Below are positions 62,974 to 64,000 of a stretch of 64,000 nucleotides of DNA, piece by piece; position 1 is the stretch's first letter; each line of letters begins with the position of its first letter. The DNA lies in contig NZ_JAOTPO010000015.1 in assembly GCF_029028005.1 (NCBI RefSeq), forward strand, positions 1 to 64,000. Reading direction: 5' to 3'. Position numbers and translations under genes: made by a program. The DNA is from Alkalihalobacterium chitinilyticum. GTDB taxonomy: Bacteria > Bacillota > Bacilli > Bacillales > Bacillaceae_F. The notes beneath the pieces were generated by a model that was given only the letters and a program-made list of their open reading frames with translations, was not told the DNA's origin and did not search any database.

Positions 62974-63567
62974 TTAAGATGCTGCGTTCAAGCTTCTTGC
63001 GTTTTTGCGAGTGGCATTGTAGACACGTTCGCAAATGACTGCGCCGATGGCAGTAACGATAAGGTCTTTAATGAGTGGTGCAATCATCCAAGCCCAAGCC
63101 ATACCGTAAGTAAAGCCTTCTGGAGCTTGTGCAATCGTAATGTAAGCGAAATACATATAGTTTGTACCAAGAATGTACGTAATGGCAAGCCCTGTGTAAC
63201 ATGCGATTAAAAACGTTTTTAATGAAGCATCACTAGCTTTTTCAATGATTTTCCCAGTCACATAAGCAATTAAAATAAATGAAAGAATAAATCCAAATGT
63301 GGGTGAAACGAGTGTAGCTAAGCCACCTTTTAATTGAGCAAAGATAGGAGCTCCTACTAATCCGACTAGCATATAAACGGTCATCGCAATAGCACCTAAT
63401 TTACTACCTAGTAAGGCACCGGCCATAATGGCAAAAATCGCTTGAAGTGTAATTGGAACACCGCCGATCACTAAAAATGAAGTTACGTTAGCGCCGATCG
63501 CCATCAGTGCTACAAATAAAGGAACCATGACTAGATCTTTCGTTTTAAATTTTGACGTTGTAGACAT
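62974..63567 (-). CDS. bioY: Biotin ECF transporter S component BioY
   Basis: A 197-residue membrane protein with about six spans, the biotin-binding S component of an energy-coupling-factor transporter. Typical motifs are MVPLFVALMAIGANVTSF, GGVPITLQAIFAIMAGALLGSKLGAIAMTVYMLVGLVGAP and FAQLKGGLATLVSPTFGFILSF. The EcfAAT energy module is not in the window. The ATG at 63567 has AGGTGA upstream; the open frame extends further but into the promoter/operator. Confidence 0.94.
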   Translation of the reverse strand: MSTTSKFKTKDLVMVPLFVALMAIGANVTSFLVIGGVPITLQAIFAIMAGALLGSKLGAIAMTVYMLVGLVGAPIFAQLKGGLATLVSPTFGFILSFILIAYVTGKIIEKASDASLKTFLIACYTGLAITYILGTNYMYFAYITIAQAPEGFTYGMAWAWMIAPLIKDLIVTAIGAVICERVYNATRKNARSLNAAS

Positions 63568-63592
63568 ATTGTTCACCTCTTGAATAGTTTTG

Positions 63593-63630
63593 GTTAACAA
63601 TATGATATTTAAAGTTAACGGTTGTGTCAA
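63593..63630 (-). promoter_or_regulatory. bioY promoter overlapped by a probable BirA operator
   Basis: On the minus strand TTGACA (63630-63625), a 17-base spacer and TATCAT (63607-63602). Two GTTAAC half-sites at 63593-63598 and 63614-63619, in a TTGTTAACC-like context, flank the -10 box. BirA-biotin binding here should repress bioY when biotin is plentiful. Confidence 0.8.
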
Positions 63631-63786
63631 TGTAAATTTTCAAAATTACAAGTATTTAAAATAGGAAAAGTATTAGTCAATTTTGACTATACTCTTTACA
63701 AGTAATTCATTGACCATTAAGCTTGTTATAAATATCTATTTTTATTGATTAACTATTTTTTATAATAGTAATAAGAAGGGGTTAGT

Positions 63787-64000
63787 ATGAAAAAGATTAA
63801 GATTGTAACTGATTCAACTGTTGATTTCTATGAGCAATTAAAAGATTTAGATGTTGAGGTCGTTCCGTTGTCTGTAACAATTGAGGGGAAATCTTATTTA
63901 GACGGTGTGGATATTACGTCACAAGAATACATTGAAAAGTTAACACAAGTTGAAGAAATCCCTAAAACATCTCAACCAGCTGTAGGTACTTTTGTAGATA
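63787..64000 (+). CDS. degV: DegV family fatty-acid-binding protein, 5' part
   Basis: The first 71 codons of a DegV-type protein, cut by the right window edge. It begins KKIKIVTDSTVDFYEQLKD, with the conserved TDST, then VEVVPLSVTIEGKSYLDGVDI and the PKTSQPAVG segment (consensus TSQPS). Family members bind fatty acids and act as FakB subunits of fatty acid kinase. ATG 63787 follows AAGAAGGGG. Confidence 0.92.
   Translation, partial: MKKIKIVTDSTVDFYEQLKDLDVEVVPLSVTIEGKSYLDGVDITSQEYIEKLTQVEEIPKTSQPAVGTFVD

Noticed and set aside
1-64000. tRNA, rRNA, intact insertion sequences or prophage genes
   Set aside because: I saw no tRNA cloverleaf, rRNA, complete transposase or phage structural gene on either strand.

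Overview
The window is a chromosomal segment of a spore-forming, low-G+C Bacillaceae bacterium. The gene order yunF-yunE-yunD-yunC, yunB, lytH, lipA-yutC-yutD, yutE, yutF, yutG, yutH, hom-thrC-thrB, yutI, yuzD, yutJ, yuzB, dapF, yutM, yumC, yumB, yuiA, yuiB, yuiC, yuiD, pepA, bioY resembles the yui-yum-yut-yun region of Bacillus subtilis as I remember it. Spore genes (yunB, lytH, yutH, a YhcN-type lipoprotein, an alpha/beta SASP, a Spo0E-like peptide), several probably Na+-coupled transporters (NhaC type, NSS, TRAP) and the futalosine-pathway gene mqnE suggest an alkaliphilic Bacillus or Alkalihalobacillus relative. That placement is inference; there is no rRNA in the window.

Layout. 1-11.6 kb: an AT-rich class I lantibiotic island. 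It has two precursor genes encoding the same streptin-like peptide, then lanT-lanC-lanB, a strong terminator, an immunity ABC transporter lanF-lanE-lanG and a two-component system lanR-lanK. 11.6-12.6 kb: a toxin-like gene fragment and repeats. 12.6-31 kb: the yun block, an HD-GYP phosphodiesterase, thyA and dfrA, a lysine riboswitch with its NhaC-family transporter, an NSS transporter, lytH, lipA, yutC, yutD and glpX. 31-46 kb: yutE to yutH, a 2-hydroxyacid dehydrogenase, the threonine operon, Fe-S and thiol genes, an unusual in-frame fusion of a TetR regulator to the YutJ NADH dehydrogenase, dapF and mqnE. 46-56.6 kb: A-type Fe-S carrier, SASP, yumC, yumB, yuiA-yuiD, a deoxynucleoside kinase and pepA. 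56.9-60 kb: a TRAP transporter. 60-64 kb: a lipoprotein, an ECF sigma/anti-sigma pair, bioY under a probable BirA operator, and the start of a degV gene.

How the genes work together. LanB and LanC install lanthionines in two identical precursors, LanT exports them, LanFEG protects the producer and LanRK senses and regulates. Hom-ThrC-ThrB make threonine; DapF and the lysine-riboswitch transporter supply diaminopimelate and lysine; ThyA and DfrA form the thymidylate/folate cycle. YumB, the YutJ fusion, YumC and MqnE belong to respiratory redox and menaquinone metabolism.

The most unusual signals are: (1) the TetR-NDH-2 fusion, with a TGACC/GGTCA palindrome next to its own promoter and an internal ribosome site that could also make free YutJ; (2) a repeated element of about 186 bp with four 25-bp arms in forward-forward-reverse-reverse order at nearly fixed spacing, in three full copies and one partial copy; (3) a family of palindromes whose arms change between copies but stay complementary; (4) the duplicated streptin-like precursor with only synonymous differences.
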